In this document: positions 43,360-52,687 of the stretch, one piece after another
How positions within the stretch are numbered: position 1 is the stretch's first letter
Layout of the letters: the number at the start of each line of letters is the position of its first letter
From: Lachnoanaerobaculum gingivalis
GTDB lineage: Bacteria > Bacillota > Clostridia > Lachnospirales > Lachnospiraceae
DNA length: 64,000 nt
NCBI RefSeq assembly: GCF_003862475.1
Contig: NZ_RRCO01000001.1
Span: forward strand, 744,001-808,000
Reading direction: 5' to 3'
The notes under the pieces: generated by a model
Told to the model about the DNA's origin: nothing
Databases searched by the model: none
The model's input: the letters and a program-made list of their open reading frames with translations, nothing else
Translations under genes and position numbers: made by a program

Positions 43360-44199
43360 CTAACCCTTTATTCCTGAACTTGCTACAGACGCCTGCACCT
43401 GCTCTTGTGCCAAAATATACAGTACTATTCCCGGAAGTATAACTACTGTTAAAGCCGCAAAAAGCCTTGGATAGTTATATGAAAATGCCTCAGTAAAAAA
43501 CTGCAGTGCCAGCGGTAAAGTCCTTGTAGCGTCTGATGATGTAAGTATGGAAGCATAGAAGTATTCATTCCAGTTTCCTAAAAACATTAAAATCCCTGCT
43601 GTTGCAAGTCCACCCTTTGCAAGCGGTAAATTAATCTTCCAGAATACCGTAAAAAAGTTTGCACCTTCTATTACTGCGGCTTCATCCAAAGATTTGGGAA
43701 CAGCCATAAATGCAGGTTTTAATATAAAAGTTGATATTGCAAGTCCCATGGAAATATATACCAGCGCTACTCCCCATATATTGTCATAAAGTCCAAGCTT
43801 CATGATAAGGGAAAAGATCGGTTGCGCCTTTGATTGCGCAGGCACAAGTAAAGTAACCGTATACAGTATGAAAACCAAATTTTTTCCCGGAAAATCATAC
43901 TTTGCCAGTACATAGCTTCCCATAGCAAAAATTATAAGCGCTACTAAAGTTGAACTTACAGATATCAAAAATGAGTTTACAAAGTATCTCGCAAAATCAT
44001 ATTTTGAAAAGATATACACAAAAGGTTCAAAACTTATCTGTTTCGGTAGTGAAAAAGGATCCGATAAAATCATGGCATTATCTTTAAATGCCGACATAAC
44101 CACCCATATAATCGGAAAAATAGAAATTATCACTGTGAATAAAAGTAAAATATAAGTGAATACTTTTGATAAAATTTTTCCGCTATTTTTAAAATTCAT
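43360..44199 (-). CDS. ABC sugar permease, MalG-like
   Basis: 279 residues, six hydrophobic helices. FSLPKQISFEPFVYIF is the typical sugar-permease loop, and PKSLDEAAVIEGANFFTVFW is the EAA loop that contacts the ATPase (E-A-A---G). It moves the oligosaccharide with the MalF-like partner (12 bp apart). No ATPase gene is in the operon; a shared MsmX-type ATPase from elsewhere probably drives it, as in many Firmicutes. Confidence 0.9.
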   Translation of the reverse strand: MNFKNSGKILSKVFTYILLLFTVIISIFPIIWVVMSAFKDNAMILSDPFSLPKQISFEPFVYIFSKYDFARYFVNSFLISVSSTLVALIIFAMGSYVLAKYDFPGKNLVFILYTVTLLVPAQSKAQPIFSLIMKLGLYDNIWGVALVYISMGLAISTFILKPAFMAVPKSLDEAAVIEGANFFTVFWKINLPLAKGGLATAGILMFLGNWNEYFYASILTSSDATRTLPLALQFFTEAFSYNYPRLFAALTVVILPGIVLYILAQEQVQASVASSGIKG

Positions 44200-44210
44200 A
44201 AAAGCCCTCC

Positions 44211-45113
44211 TTAATATACACTTTCATTCATTTTGAATAATTTGTTTATAAGCCAGAGTATGAAAAGTCCCAGAATAAACATTATCACGCCATTTGCATT
44301 TGCATAACCGTACTTTAAATCCATTATAGATTTTACCAGTATTACCGGTAAATTCATTGTATCATCTCCCGGTCCGCCTGCCGTAGTAAGTGCTATCTGC
44401 TCATACATTGCCACTCTTGCAGTAATTGAAGCTATAATGGATGTTCCTATCGCATTTCTACAAAGTGGAAGCTGTATATATTTTATAAGCTGAAAGTCGG
44501 AAGCACCGTCAACTCTTGCCGCTTCAAACAAATCGCTCGGTATTGCAAACAAATCATTTAATACTATCAAGGTTACAATTACCGCATAAAAAAGCCATGT
44601 CAGAGTTACAGCTATAAAGGCAAATGGCGACTGGTAAAACCACTGTATATGAAAATCCGGGTTGAACTTTCTTATAAGATTATTTATCATACCCATGTCG
44701 TCATGAAACATAAATCTGTAGATCATAGCCCATGCGGCCGCACTTATTACATTCGGTATCATAAAAACAGCTCTGGTAAATTTCCATCCGTATGGCTTTT
44801 TAAAGATGGCAAAAGCCACTAATACTCCAAAACCCACATGAAACACCGCCGCTATAATTGACCATAGCAATAAGTTTTTCAAAGAATATCTGAATGCTGT
44901 ATTGCCGAACATATTTATATAGTTTGTAAAACCGATAAATTTCGGCTTATTAAATCCGTCCCATTTTGTAAATGAAGTGTAAAAAACCGTAAATATCGGC
45001 TGTATATAAAATGTTACAAACACAATGAAAGAGGGAAGTAAAAATAAATATATCCATTTATAATTTTTACGTTCAAGTTTGCTTGGCGCTATTTTCCTCT
45101 TTGAACTCATCAA
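44211..45113 (-). CDS. ABC sugar permease, MalF-like
   Basis: 300 residues; two Met codons at the start, either usable. Six hydrophobic helices, the first at about 20-40 (WIYLFLLPSFIVFVTFYIQP). The EAA loop is IPSDLFEAARVDGASDFQLI, which couples to the ATPase. FNKPKFIGFTNYINMF is the sugar-permease N-terminal loop motif. It forms the channel with the MalG-like protein. Upstream of it is a hairpin (45134-45170) that separates it from the highly expressed binding-protein gene. Confidence 0.9.
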   Translation of the reverse strand: MMSSKRKIAPSKLERKNYKWIYLFLLPSFIVFVTFYIQPIFTVFYTSFTKWDGFNKPKFIGFTNYINMFGNTAFRYSLKNLLLWSIIAAVFHVGFGVLVAFAIFKKPYGWKFTRAVFMIPNVISAAAWAMIYRFMFHDDMGMINNLIRKFNPDFHIQWFYQSPFAFIAVTLTWLFYAVIVTLIVLNDLFAIPSDLFEAARVDGASDFQLIKYIQLPLCRNAIGTSIIASITARVAMYEQIALTTAGGPGDDTMNLPVILVKSIMDLKYGYANANGVIMFILGLFILWLINKLFKMNESVY

Positions 45114-45133
45114 AGTCCTCCTTTATTTTAAAA

Positions 45134-45170
45134 TATGGGACTGCCGTAATAAATAAAACGACAGCCCCAT
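45134..45170 (-). terminator. Intra-operon hairpin after the binding-protein gene
   Basis: ATGGGaCTGcCG pairs with CGaCAGcCCCAT. It lies in the 65-bp gap between the binding-protein and permease genes. Such hairpins protect the upstream mRNA or partly end transcription, so binding protein exceeds permease. There is no strong T-run. Confidence 0.55.
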
Positions 45171-45178
45171 ACAAATAT

Positions 45179-46570
45179 TTATTGCTTAGCTTCTTGTGCT
45201 TTCTTTGTCAGCTCGGCACAGAATTGTTCCGGTGTCAAAGAGTTATCAATCAACTTAGGAAGAAGTTTTCCAAACTCTGTATCAGCTACAGAAGCCGGTA
45301 ATATATCTCCAAGAGTAGCTACGAACTTTGTATCCTTGTTCATACTCTGATCAAGTTGATATAATATATTGTTTTCTTTAAGTTTATTTAAGAAATCATC
45401 GCTGTATTCAATATTAGGCGCATTTCCACCCTCTGCCAAAATATAGGCCTCAATCTCCTCTTTTGAACCTCTAAATGCAAGGAATGCCTTTGCGGCTTCT
45501 TTTTGCTCATCGCTTGCCGCATTTGATATCCAGAAGTCTCCATATGCCTTAGGATTTGCAAGTGCAACATTTCCCGGATATATAGTTGTCTTTACATCTT
45601 TTCCGTCAAAGCCGTTACTCCACTTATCCTTTGCATCTTCATTAAACTCTGATGCCATCCAAGAACCGTTACAAATTAAAGCCGCATTATTGCTCATAAA
45701 TGCATTTGCGGCATCAGCATAAGCCGCTCCTACAGTATTGCTTGATGCATTGTTTTGTAAAAGCTTTTGTAGCTTGCCTACGGCACTTACCATTACAGGT
45801 GTATTATAATCCCAAAGCTTCTCACTTGTATTATTATTTAAAAGGTCTACTCCACCTTCTTCATTTGCAATAAGAGCAGCAAGCATAAGTGATGAAGTCC
45901 ATGCATTTTCAGATGTCATAAATGCAAACTTATTGTCTCCAAGACCTGAAATAAACTCATCCATACTCATATCTCTTATGTCTTTCTCAGGCTTATAAAG
46001 AGACTCATTGTAATATAATCCTATAGGTCTTAGTACTATAAGCGGATTACAAATAATCTTTCCGTCAACTGTACAAAACTCTTTTGAGCCTTCTATCCAT
46101 GAAGCTGACACATCAGGATATTCCTTTGCAAATTCTGTCAAATCATATGCCATATCATTGTCAAGAATAACCTGCTTAAACCACTGTGTATCTATACCGC
46201 CCGAACCCGGTGAATGTACCAAGGTAGGAAGCTTATTCTGTCCTGCAAGCTGCTTGATTTTCTCCGCATATGAATCTTGAACAACTTCTTCAACAACTAC
46301 TTTATATTTACCTGCATATTTTTCATTAAATCTTTCCACCTGCGGTAAGAAGAAAGTAGCACCTACATTCTCTCCTGCTAAATATGTAGGAATCTTAAGC
46401 TCGATTTCCTTTCCGTCAGATTCAGCCTTTGTCTCCTGTGAATTCCCTGACTCTGCAGCCTTTGAGGAGTCACCTGATGTGTTTGATGAAGCTCCTCCTC
46501 CCGAACATGCTGCAAGTCCAAAACAAAGTCCAAGTGCAAGACCTGACTTTAAAAGTTTTGTCAATCTCAT
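45179..46570 (-). CDS. ABC sugar-binding lipoprotein
   Basis: 463 residues. Signal SGLALGLCFGLAACSGGGAS with LAAC lipobox, so it is lipid-anchored outside. The mature part is an extracellular solute-binding protein, family 1 type (maltose-binding fold): VGATFFLPQVERFNEKY, SYAEKIKQLAGQNKLPTLVH, DMAYDLTEFAKEYPDVS, GSWMASEFN, ASDEQKEAAKAFLAF. It captures an oligosaccharide for the adjacent permeases. The gene directly follows lacI (23-bp gap) and is cotranscribed with it. Confidence 0.9.
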   Translation of the reverse strand: MRLTKLLKSGLALGLCFGLAACSGGGASSNTSGDSSKAAESGNSQETKAESDGKEIELKIPTYLAGENVGATFFLPQVERFNEKYAGKYKVVVEEVVQDSYAEKIKQLAGQNKLPTLVHSPGSGGIDTQWFKQVILDNDMAYDLTEFAKEYPDVSASWIEGSKEFCTVDGKIICNPLIVLRPIGLYYNESLYKPEKDIRDMSMDEFISGLGDNKFAFMTSENAWTSSLMLAALIANEEGGVDLLNNNTSEKLWDYNTPVMVSAVGKLQKLLQNNASSNTVGAAYADAANAFMSNNAALICNGSWMASEFNEDAKDKWSNGFDGKDVKTTIYPGNVALANPKAYGDFWISNAASDEQKEAAKAFLAFRGSKEEIEAYILAEGGNAPNIEYSDDFLNKLKENNILYQLDQSMNKDTKFVATLGDILPASVADTEFGKLLPKLIDNSLTPEQFCAELTKKAQEAKQ

Positions 46571-46593
46571 TATATTTACCTCCTAAATAAAAA

Positions 46594-47595
46594 TTATTCA
46601 CCTTCTATAAGTTTATGCTTCACATATATTGTTCTTGGTTTATCTTCACCCTTTATTATTCTCATAAGTAAACGCATACCCTCATAGCCTTTTTTTACTA
46701 TATTTTGATCTATTGTAGCTATTCTCGGCCTAATATAATTTAAAAGCTGTATACCGTCAAATCCTGTAACAATAAAATCCACATTTACACTGTAACCCAG
46801 ATCCTCTATTGCTTTTGCAGCCGCAACAGCCATCAGATCACTCATACATACAAAAGCTCTCCCTTTGTTTTTCTTGTGCTTTTCTATATATGCCTTCACT
46901 TTTTTATAAGCCAGATTTTCATCAAATCTACAATCCAGAACATCTACCGAATTATCGGAAATACCATTATCCTTAAGCGCCTTCTTAAAACCCGAATATC
47001 TCTCATGTGTAACCGAAGCCTCGTTCTTTCCCTTTACGAGTACAAGCTGTGAAAATCCTTTTTCTATAGTATAGTTTGTAATTTCTCTGAAAGCTTCAAT
47101 ATCATTTGTAAGTACGGATGCTCCCATCTTTCCCTCAAGCTTTATATCTATACCTACACATGGTATATCTGTATGTTTTATTTCTTCAATATAAGGATCC
47201 CCAAGTTTTAATCCTGCAAGTATAACCCCTGACAGACTGTATTCTCTGCAAAACTCCGATAATTTCTGATTTGCCTGCATTTCGGAAGAAATACCATACA
47301 TAGCTATAATCATATTCTTACCTTGTATGTATGAATTCAGACCTTTCAAAACATTACCCGTAAACTCATCCACAGGGCTGTTACTTCCTAAACCGGAGAT
47401 AAGTATAGCGACATTCTCTTTTCTTTTTGATGAAAGATTTCTTGCACTTTGGCTTGGCCTGTAACCAAGCTCCTGCGCAATATCCATTATCTTCTTTCTT
47501 GTATCTTCTCTTACATCAGTATAACCGTTTAGGGCTCGCGATACTGTGCTCACGGAAACACCTGCAGCCACGGCTACTTCTTTTATAGATGCCAC
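46594..47595 (-). CDS. LacI-family transcription regulator of the glucoside operon
   Basis: 333 residues. Helix-turn-helix IKEVAVAAGVSVSTVSRALN (residues 3-22) and hinge helix GYRPSQSARNLSSKR; the rest is a periplasmic-binding-type sugar domain (VAILISGLGSNSPVDEFTGN, AFVCMSDLMAVAAAKAIEDL). It is first in the operon, and a perfect palindrome CAAAAACGTTTTTG with the central CG of LacI operators lies 30 bp upstream of its ATG, just after the promoter. So it most likely represses its own operon until a sugar binds. Confidence 0.92.
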   Translation of the reverse strand: MASIKEVAVAAGVSVSTVSRALNGYTDVREDTRKKIMDIAQELGYRPSQSARNLSSKRKENVAILISGLGSNSPVDEFTGNVLKGLNSYIQGKNMIIAMYGISSEMQANQKLSEFCREYSLSGVILAGLKLGDPYIEEIKHTDIPCVGIDIKLEGKMGASVLTNDIEAFREITNYTIEKGFSQLVLVKGKNEASVTHERYSGFKKALKDNGISDNSVDVLDCRFDENLAYKKVKAYIEKHKKNKGRAFVCMSDLMAVAAAKAIEDLGYSVNVDFIVTGFDGIQLLNYIRPRIATIDQNIVKKGYEGMRLLMRIIKGEDKPRTIYVKHKLIEGE

Positions 47596-47624
47596 GCCAA
47601 AATATTCTCCAAAATTTCAAACTA

Positions 47625-47638
47625 CAAAAACGTTTTTG
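47625..47638 (-). promoter_or_regulatory. Putative LacI-type operator
   Basis: Perfect 14-bp palindrome CAAAAACGTTTTTG with a central CG, as in LacI-family operators. It lies about 10 bp downstream of the -10 element and 30 bp upstream of the regulator ATG, where a bound repressor blocks transcription. Confidence 0.7.
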
Positions 47639-47647
47639 GTATTTTTT

Positions 47648-47676
47648 ATGATACTACTTATCCATAAAATAGTCAA
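47648..47676 (-). promoter_or_regulatory. Promoter of the glucoside operon
   Basis: On the minus strand TTGACT (47671-47676), 17 bp, TATCAT (47648-47653). A near-consensus sigma-A promoter. It faces the lacI gene; the operator follows immediately. Confidence 0.75.
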
Positions 47677-47710
47677 TATAATGTTAATTAATATAATTAT
47701 TTTTATCATA

Positions 47711-47748
47711 AATTTAAAAAAGAAAAATCCCGACTGTTTGGTCGAGAT
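47711..47748 (-). terminator. Terminator after the lyxose-isomerase operon
   Basis: ATCTCGACCAAACAGTCGGGAT on the minus strand folds into a GC-bearing stem and is followed by TTTTTCTTTTTT. It lies 11 bp after the stop codon at 47759 and isolates the two sugar operons. Confidence 0.8.
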
Positions 47749-47758
47749 CTTCTTTATA

Positions 47759-48445
47759 TTATATATTTTTAGCCACCGGATACTCATTGCAAAGCAGTCT
47801 GTAAGGCTCTTCATCCTCTTCTATCTCAGGGAATCTGCCTATATCTTCATAGAATCTGTTATCTATATTGTCATCATTACATTGGGAAACTTCACCTATA
47901 AGCACACTTCCGCTTCCCGGCTCCACATGGAACTCATGATATTGATGCGGCCATATGGTGATGCTCTCTCCCGGCAAAAGTTTTACAAGGCTTCCCGCCT
48001 TTACATAGTATGATCTTCCGTCTGAGTTTATAAGTACATCCGAGTCGGCAAGTCCGCCTTTACCGTCATCATTATATACTTTTATAAGAAGTGTACCTCC
48101 ACCTCTGTTTATGATATCCTCCGATTTAAACCAGTGGAAGTGCATAGGTGCCATCATGTCGTCTCTTAAGAACAAAAGCTTCTCTGCATATACTTTTTTA
48201 TACTTCTCATTGTTTCTGTTTCCGTTTCTGAGTGTAATAAGCCCAAAACCTATCTTATCAAAATCTCCGAGTCCGAAGTCTGTGATATCCCATCCGAGCA
48301 TATTATCTCTTATTTCATCATATTCATGACCCTTGTTGTCCCAATCTTTCGGTGTCCAGTTGCAAAATGGCGGCAGATGGAATCCGTTCTCCCTTATAAG
48401 CTCCTCCATCTCTCTTATGATGCTGTTAATTTGTGATCTTTTCAT
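47759..48445 (-). CDS. D-lyxose ketol-isomerase
   Basis: 228 residues, cupin fold. The N-terminus FHLPPFCNWTPKDWDNKGHE is characteristic of the family. Metal-binding residues are in APMHFHWFKSEDIINRGGGT (His, His, Glu) and ITIWPHQYHEFHVEPGSGSV. It interconverts D-lyxose and D-xylulose, and in relatives also D-mannose and D-fructose. It is the last gene of the ribose-type operon and overlaps the upstream binding-protein gene by 4 bp, so the imported sugar is probably a lyxose- or mannose-type aldose that becomes a ketose for the kinase and aldolase. Confidence 0.85.
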   Translation of the reverse strand: MKRSQINSIIREMEELIRENGFHLPPFCNWTPKDWDNKGHEYDEIRDNMLGWDITDFGLGDFDKIGFGLITLRNGNRNNEKYKKVYAEKLLFLRDDMMAPMHFHWFKSEDIINRGGGTLLIKVYNDDGKGGLADSDVLINSDGRSYYVKAGSLVKLLPGESITIWPHQYHEFHVEPGSGSVLIGEVSQCNDDNIDNRFYEDIGRFPEIEEDEEPYRLLCNEYPVAKNI

Positions 48446-49749
48446 GTCTTTCCCCTTTCTTGTATCAAATATTTGCTCATTTGTCTTTGCAATATTCTAA
48501 GCGCATTTTCTATATCATCTCCCAGATTCAGCTTTGAAATTTTTGAATCCACCAGAGATATCGCTCCTTCATAACCGCTAAATTTCGGTTTTGCAATACC
48601 GTTTTCAAGTATATGGCATATCAGTTTTGAATCTATGATATCTTCATCTTCTTTAAATATATTCTCCGACTCCTTACTTTCCATTACTTCCTTAAGCACC
48701 GATGCTACAGGCATCTCATTATACAATGTCTGCTGTATTTCAGTATCATAGGTGAGTGTTTTTAAGAATTCCCATGCCAGCTTCTTCTTATTTGACCTTG
48801 AACTTATTGCAATATCAAGACTGTCTATCATGCTTACATTATTACCCGAATTACCTGCCGGCATAGGTATGCAATCCCATGCAAAGCCGGTGTATTTTTT
48901 TATCTTATAAGGATATGACTTATAAGTCCTATATTCGGCAAGTGACATCTGACTGAAAGCTACCTTTCCGCTGTCAAACTGCTCCTTGGTTATATTCTTA
49001 TTTCCGTTTAATGATTCCAGGCTCTTTACAAATCTTATTGACTCGGCAAACTTATCTTGATTAAAATATGATTTCTTGCCGTCCTTTGAAAAAATTTCGA
49101 CATCATTTGAAAGTGCCGCATTTATCCAGTCATATTTGTATATTCCAAAGTAATCCGGACTTCCGTCCAAGTCTCTGTCCAAAGTTATCATTCTGCATAT
49201 TCTGTAAAAATCATCAAATGTATAGTCATTGCTTGGTATATCAACATGCAGTTTTTCAAGGAGTGTACGGTTTACAAACATAAGAGTAGGCATGGCTTCA
49301 TACGGTAGTGCATATCTATGACCCGAAAAAACTCCCGAATTTGCAATCTCAGTGTAGTATTTGTTTATATCAAAACTTCTGTCTTCCATGACATATCTGT
49401 CCAGATTTTCTATAAGCCCAAGATTTATATAATTTTCAAAATCCTCATCCAGTACCATAAATATGTCCGGCATTTTGTCTTTCAATATTCTCTCAGACAT
49501 CCACTCGCTATAGTCTTCCTTTTGTATTCCTCCGGAGTATTTTATTTTTACACCCTTATGCTCTTTTTCAAACTTCTCTATTGCTTTGTCTATAACTGAA
49601 TAGCTTTCCTGCACCGCAACATCCCAATTGCTTCCGTTAAACATTGCAAATTCTATTACCGTGTCTTTGGGTCTGCATATATAAAAAAATATACCAATTA
49701 CCGCTATAAAAAGAATTGCTGTCAAAAAAACTTTTCTATTCTTTCTCAC
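48442..49749 (-). CDS. ABC-type extracellular sugar-binding protein, membrane-tethered
   Basis: 435 residues. An uncleaved-looking helix KVFLTAILFIAVIGIFFYIC; a Cys at its end may be lipidated. The mature part is family 1 binding protein (VIEFAMFNGSNWDVAVQESY, SERILKDKMPDIFMVLDEDF, AFSQMSLAEYRTYKSY, RSNKKKLAWEFLKTLTYD). No matching permease genes lie nearby; those of the operon are ribose-type. Placed directly after the response regulator, it may belong to sensing rather than transport. Four-base overlaps on both sides show tight coupling. Confidence 0.75.
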   Translation of the reverse strand: MRKNRKVFLTAILFIAVIGIFFYICRPKDTVIEFAMFNGSNWDVAVQESYSVIDKAIEKFEKEHKGVKIKYSGGIQKEDYSEWMSERILKDKMPDIFMVLDEDFENYINLGLIENLDRYVMEDRSFDINKYYTEIANSGVFSGHRYALPYEAMPTLMFVNRTLLEKLHVDIPSNDYTFDDFYRICRMITLDRDLDGSPDYFGIYKYDWINAALSNDVEIFSKDGKKSYFNQDKFAESIRFVKSLESLNGNKNITKEQFDSGKVAFSQMSLAEYRTYKSYPYKIKKYTGFAWDCIPMPAGNSGNNVSMIDSLDIAISSRSNKKKLAWEFLKTLTYDTEIQQTLYNEMPVASVLKEVMESKESENIFKEDEDIIDSKLICHILENGIAKPKFSGYEGAISLVDSKISKLNLGDDIENALRILQRQMSKYLIQERGKT

Positions 49750-50399
49750 AGTTCACCTCTGCCTATTGCCCATATAGCAAGCTGTGTCCTGTCACGAAGT
49801 TCAAGTTTATCAAGTATCGTTGATAAATAATTTCTTACCGTACCTTCGGAAAAACTCAAATCCTTTGCGATTTCTTTATTGCTCTTTCCCTTTGCCACCT
49901 CTTCTATTATGACCCATTCATTCTTTGTAAGAGTTTTTACATTCTCAGATTCTACATGTATGGCTTCATTATTTACAGCCAGTTTTGAGAAAAACTTTAA
50001 GACCTTTGAAGCGATATCGGGATTTATCATCGCCTGCCCCTGATATACCGTATTTATCGCCTCTACAAGACTGTCCATACTTATACCTTTTAAAAGATAA
50101 CCGCTGGCACCGTATTTTAAAGCATTAAAAACATATTCATCATCATCAAATGTGGTGAGTATAATTATTTTTATATCCGGATAACCTTCTTTTATAATCT
50201 TTGTGCAGGACACTCCGTCAAGTCTGGGCATTCTTATATCCAGAAGTATTATGTCGGGTTTATTTTCCCTGACACTCCTTATTACCTCAAGTCCGTCGGA
50301 CACGGCATCCGTTACCTCTATATCAGGTTTACTGTCAAGGATTATCTTTAAGCTTTCTCTTATCAGTTCCTGATCATCTGCAATTAAAACTTTAATCAT
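49746..50399 (-). CDS. NarL/LuxR-family response regulator
   Basis: 217 residues. Receiver domain: IKVLIADDQELIRESLKIIL (acidic pair), IILLDIRMPRLDG (phospho-Asp, about residue 55), IILTTFDDDEYVFNALKYGA, and switch Lys in GYLLKGIS. LuxR-type helix-turn-helix: EVAKGKSNKEIAKDLSFSEG, then TVRNYLSTILDKLELRDRTQ. It binds DNA when phosphorylated by the kinase encoded just upstream (8-bp overlap). It probably controls the sugar operon in which it lies. Confidence 0.93.
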   Translation of the reverse strand: MIKVLIADDQELIRESLKIILDSKPDIEVTDAVSDGLEVIRSVRENKPDIILLDIRMPRLDGVSCTKIIKEGYPDIKIIILTTFDDDEYVFNALKYGASGYLLKGISMDSLVEAINTVYQGQAMINPDIASKVLKFFSKLAVNNEAIHVESENVKTLTKNEWVIIEEVAKGKSNKEIAKDLSFSEGTVRNYLSTILDKLELRDRTQLAIWAIGRGEL

Positions 50400-51723
50400 A
50401 TTCCTCTCCCCATCTTATCGGTATCATAGCTTCCACTTTAAAGCCCTCGTCACTGCCAAAATTCACCTGTCCTTTTAACATATTTACTCTTTCTCTGATA
50501 TGTCTGAGTCCGAATCCCGCCTCTATTTTTTCACAACCTATTCCGTCATCACATATCAAAAGATTGATACTTCCATAGTTTTTCTTAATGGATACATCTA
50601 TATTTTTTGCTTTTCCATGTCTTATGGCATTTGTAAGACTTTCCTGTACTATCCTGTATATTGCCATCTCTTCGTCTTCATCAAACTTTAAATTAATAGT
50701 ATCACAGTCAAGGTTTATATTTACACCGGCAACCCTTTTTGTATTCTCTACAAGCTCTTCTATAGCATTTTTTAAATTCAGTCTTTCAGGTGCATCCGGT
50801 CTTAATGAGCTGACACTCATTCTGATATCTTTTATACCGTTTCTGCTTACCTTTGAAAGTAGATCCAGCTGATTTCTTAGAGCCGGTTTGTCATCTCCCG
50901 CCAATGCTATACAGGCATCTATACCGGCCGCAAGACCTGTAAGAGTATGACCTAAAGTATCGTGAATTTCTCTGGCAATACGGTTTCTCTCTCTGATTTC
51001 GGCAAGTCTTGCATTGTCCATCAAAGACTTCTCAAGTTCTTCATTTGTCCTTTGTAAATCTGTATTTGCTATCTCAAGTCTTTTATTCAACTCTAAATTT
51101 TTTTCTATTATCTCTTCCTTGCTTACTATTATAATAATACAGCATAATATAAAACATACAACAGTCATAAGATTTAGTGCATTGTAGATAAAGTATATTA
51201 ATGTCTGTATACTCTGACTGCATACCTCTATGTAAGATGAAATATCAAAAACATTTATAAAGAGTTTTACCAGCTCATGAGTTGTTAAAAGATAGCTTAT
51301 CATTGCTATAACAACCACTATCGGCATGTACTTATTTCTTTTCATATATATAAGTGCATTTGCAAAAGTCCAAAGCAATATTCCGTTATAATTAAAGTTT
51401 AACAGTATAATGCATATAAGTCCCAATACAAATTCCAAAGCAAAGGTCGCAAATATAATCCTTGTATCATTTGTAATATTGCTGTTTCTTATACAAAATG
51501 TCAGTATAAAGCATATTGATGATATAACTGTAAATATAAATATATGCAGAGTATTGCCGGGCACGTTTACCGCATTTGATAAAAACAGTTTAGCCTCATG
51601 TATACTTACAACACTTTGTGTAACTATCCATATAAAACCTGAAATCAAAATAATGGCGGCGAGAGATATTACCAGCATTGTCTCCAGCACTGTATTTATT
51701 TTTAAATTTCCTATACTTTTCAT
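50392..51723 (-). CDS. Sensor histidine kinase (HisKA_3 type) with a multi-helix membrane domain
   Basis: 443 residues from ATG 51723, one base after the upstream stop codon; an upstream in-frame start at 51747 is less likely. About six or seven membrane helices (residues 1-200) and no sizeable outer domain. A coiled coil (ELNKRLEIANTDLQRTNEEL) leads to the phospho-His box RNRIAREIHDTLGHTLTGLA and the ATPase with YRIVQESLTNAIRHGKAKNI, ICDDGIGCE and GFGLRHIRERVNMLKG. Since it lacks an outer sugar-binding domain, the tethered binding protein encoded just before it is probably its sensor partner, as in XylFII-LytS. Confidence 0.88.
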   Translation of the reverse strand: MKSIGNLKINTVLETMLVISLAAIILISGFIWIVTQSVVSIHEAKLFLSNAVNVPGNTLHIFIFTVISSICFILTFCIRNSNITNDTRIIFATFALEFVLGLICIILLNFNYNGILLWTFANALIYMKRNKYMPIVVVIAMISYLLTTHELVKLFINVFDISSYIEVCSQSIQTLIYFIYNALNLMTVVCFILCCIIIIVSKEEIIEKNLELNKRLEIANTDLQRTNEELEKSLMDNARLAEIRERNRIAREIHDTLGHTLTGLAAGIDACIALAGDDKPALRNQLDLLSKVSRNGIKDIRMSVSSLRPDAPERLNLKNAIEELVENTKRVAGVNINLDCDTINLKFDEDEEMAIYRIVQESLTNAIRHGKAKNIDVSIKKNYGSINLLICDDGIGCEKIEAGFGLRHIRERVNMLKGQVNFGSDEGFKVEAMIPIRWGEEYD

Positions 51724-51724
51724 T

Positions 51725-52687
51725 TTATTGCCACTTCGATATATCAAATCTGGTTAAATTACCTGCATTTATCAAGTCAACATTTATATGTATATCCGAT
51801 TCTATTTCCTTACCCTCCAGATAGTCATATGCCACTTTTGCGGCTTCCTTCCCCATGTATATAGGGTGCTGTGCAACCGTAGCGGTAAAAAGTCCCTGTC
51901 TTATCAGTTCTTTTGCATCCGGAGATCCGTCAACTCCGTAAATCAGAAATTTTTTCTCGCTCTTTTCTCTGAGTGCGGCAATAGCTCCTATCGCTGTAGG
52001 ATCATTCAGTCCGAATATAACATCAAACTCCTTATCGCTTTTTCCCAGATATTGGCTGATTGCCTGATTTACCGTCTCTATCTCGCTTACTCCGTCTATT
52101 TCATCCACTATTTCATATTCGGGGTTGTTTGCTATGGTATCCATAAATCCCTGTCTTCTTTGTACCATGGATGAAGCTATAAGGTTTTCAACGATAAGTA
52201 TCTTTGCACCTTCAGGCTTTTTTCTTATCAAATCCTGTGCCAGGAGTACTCCGGCTTCGTAATTATCCGATTGTATTGCGCTTATTACACCGATTCTGTT
52301 GTCAACATCAGTATCAATCAATATTACCGGAACTCCTCTTTTCTGACATTCAAGCAATGCACTTTCTATACCGCTCTTGTCCACGGCATTTACAAACAGA
52401 AAATCAATTCCTTCATTTAACATATCTATAATTTGAGCATTCTGTCTTTCCTGGCTTTGTGCCGGATCTCTTGTTATAAGTATATCACCGTTTGCTTCAA
52501 TAGTGTCTCTTATATTCTCATTTAGCACATTAAAGTAAGGATTGTTCATTGTCATAAATGTCGATCCGAAAACAATTTTCTTGTCTTCAATTTTTAATTT
52601 AAGCAAAACTACCGATAAACACAATAAAAAAACATATGCTAAGAGCATATAAAATGCCCTTAGCCTGTTTTTGTCAATTTTTTTCAT
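51725..52687 (-). CDS. Membrane-tethered ribose/xylose-type binding protein, probable sensor partner
   Basis: 320 residues. One N-terminal helix (AFYMLLAYVFLLCLSVVLLK) and no lipobox, so it stays anchored. Then a type I sugar-binding fold: VFGSTFMTMNNPYFNVLNEN, DMLNEGIDFLFVNAVDKSGI, VISAIQSDNYEAGVLLAQDL, DVIFGLNDPTAIGAIAALRE, FLIYGVDGSPDAKELIRQG. It is closely related to the soluble binding protein of the same operon (55249-56259) but is placed between the permease gene and the histidine kinase gene. The layout matches XylFII in the XylFII-LytS/YesN sensor described in Clostridium. Confidence 0.8.
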   Translation of the reverse strand: MKKIDKNRLRAFYMLLAYVFLLCLSVVLLKLKIEDKKIVFGSTFMTMNNPYFNVLNENIRDTIEANGDILITRDPAQSQERQNAQIIDMLNEGIDFLFVNAVDKSGIESALLECQKRGVPVILIDTDVDNRIGVISAIQSDNYEAGVLLAQDLIRKKPEGAKILIVENLIASSMVQRRQGFMDTIANNPEYEIVDEIDGVSEIETVNQAISQYLGKSDKEFDVIFGLNDPTAIGAIAALREKSEKKFLIYGVDGSPDAKELIRQGLFTATVAQHPIYMGKEAAKVAYDYLEGKEIESDIHINVDLINAGNLTRFDISKWQ

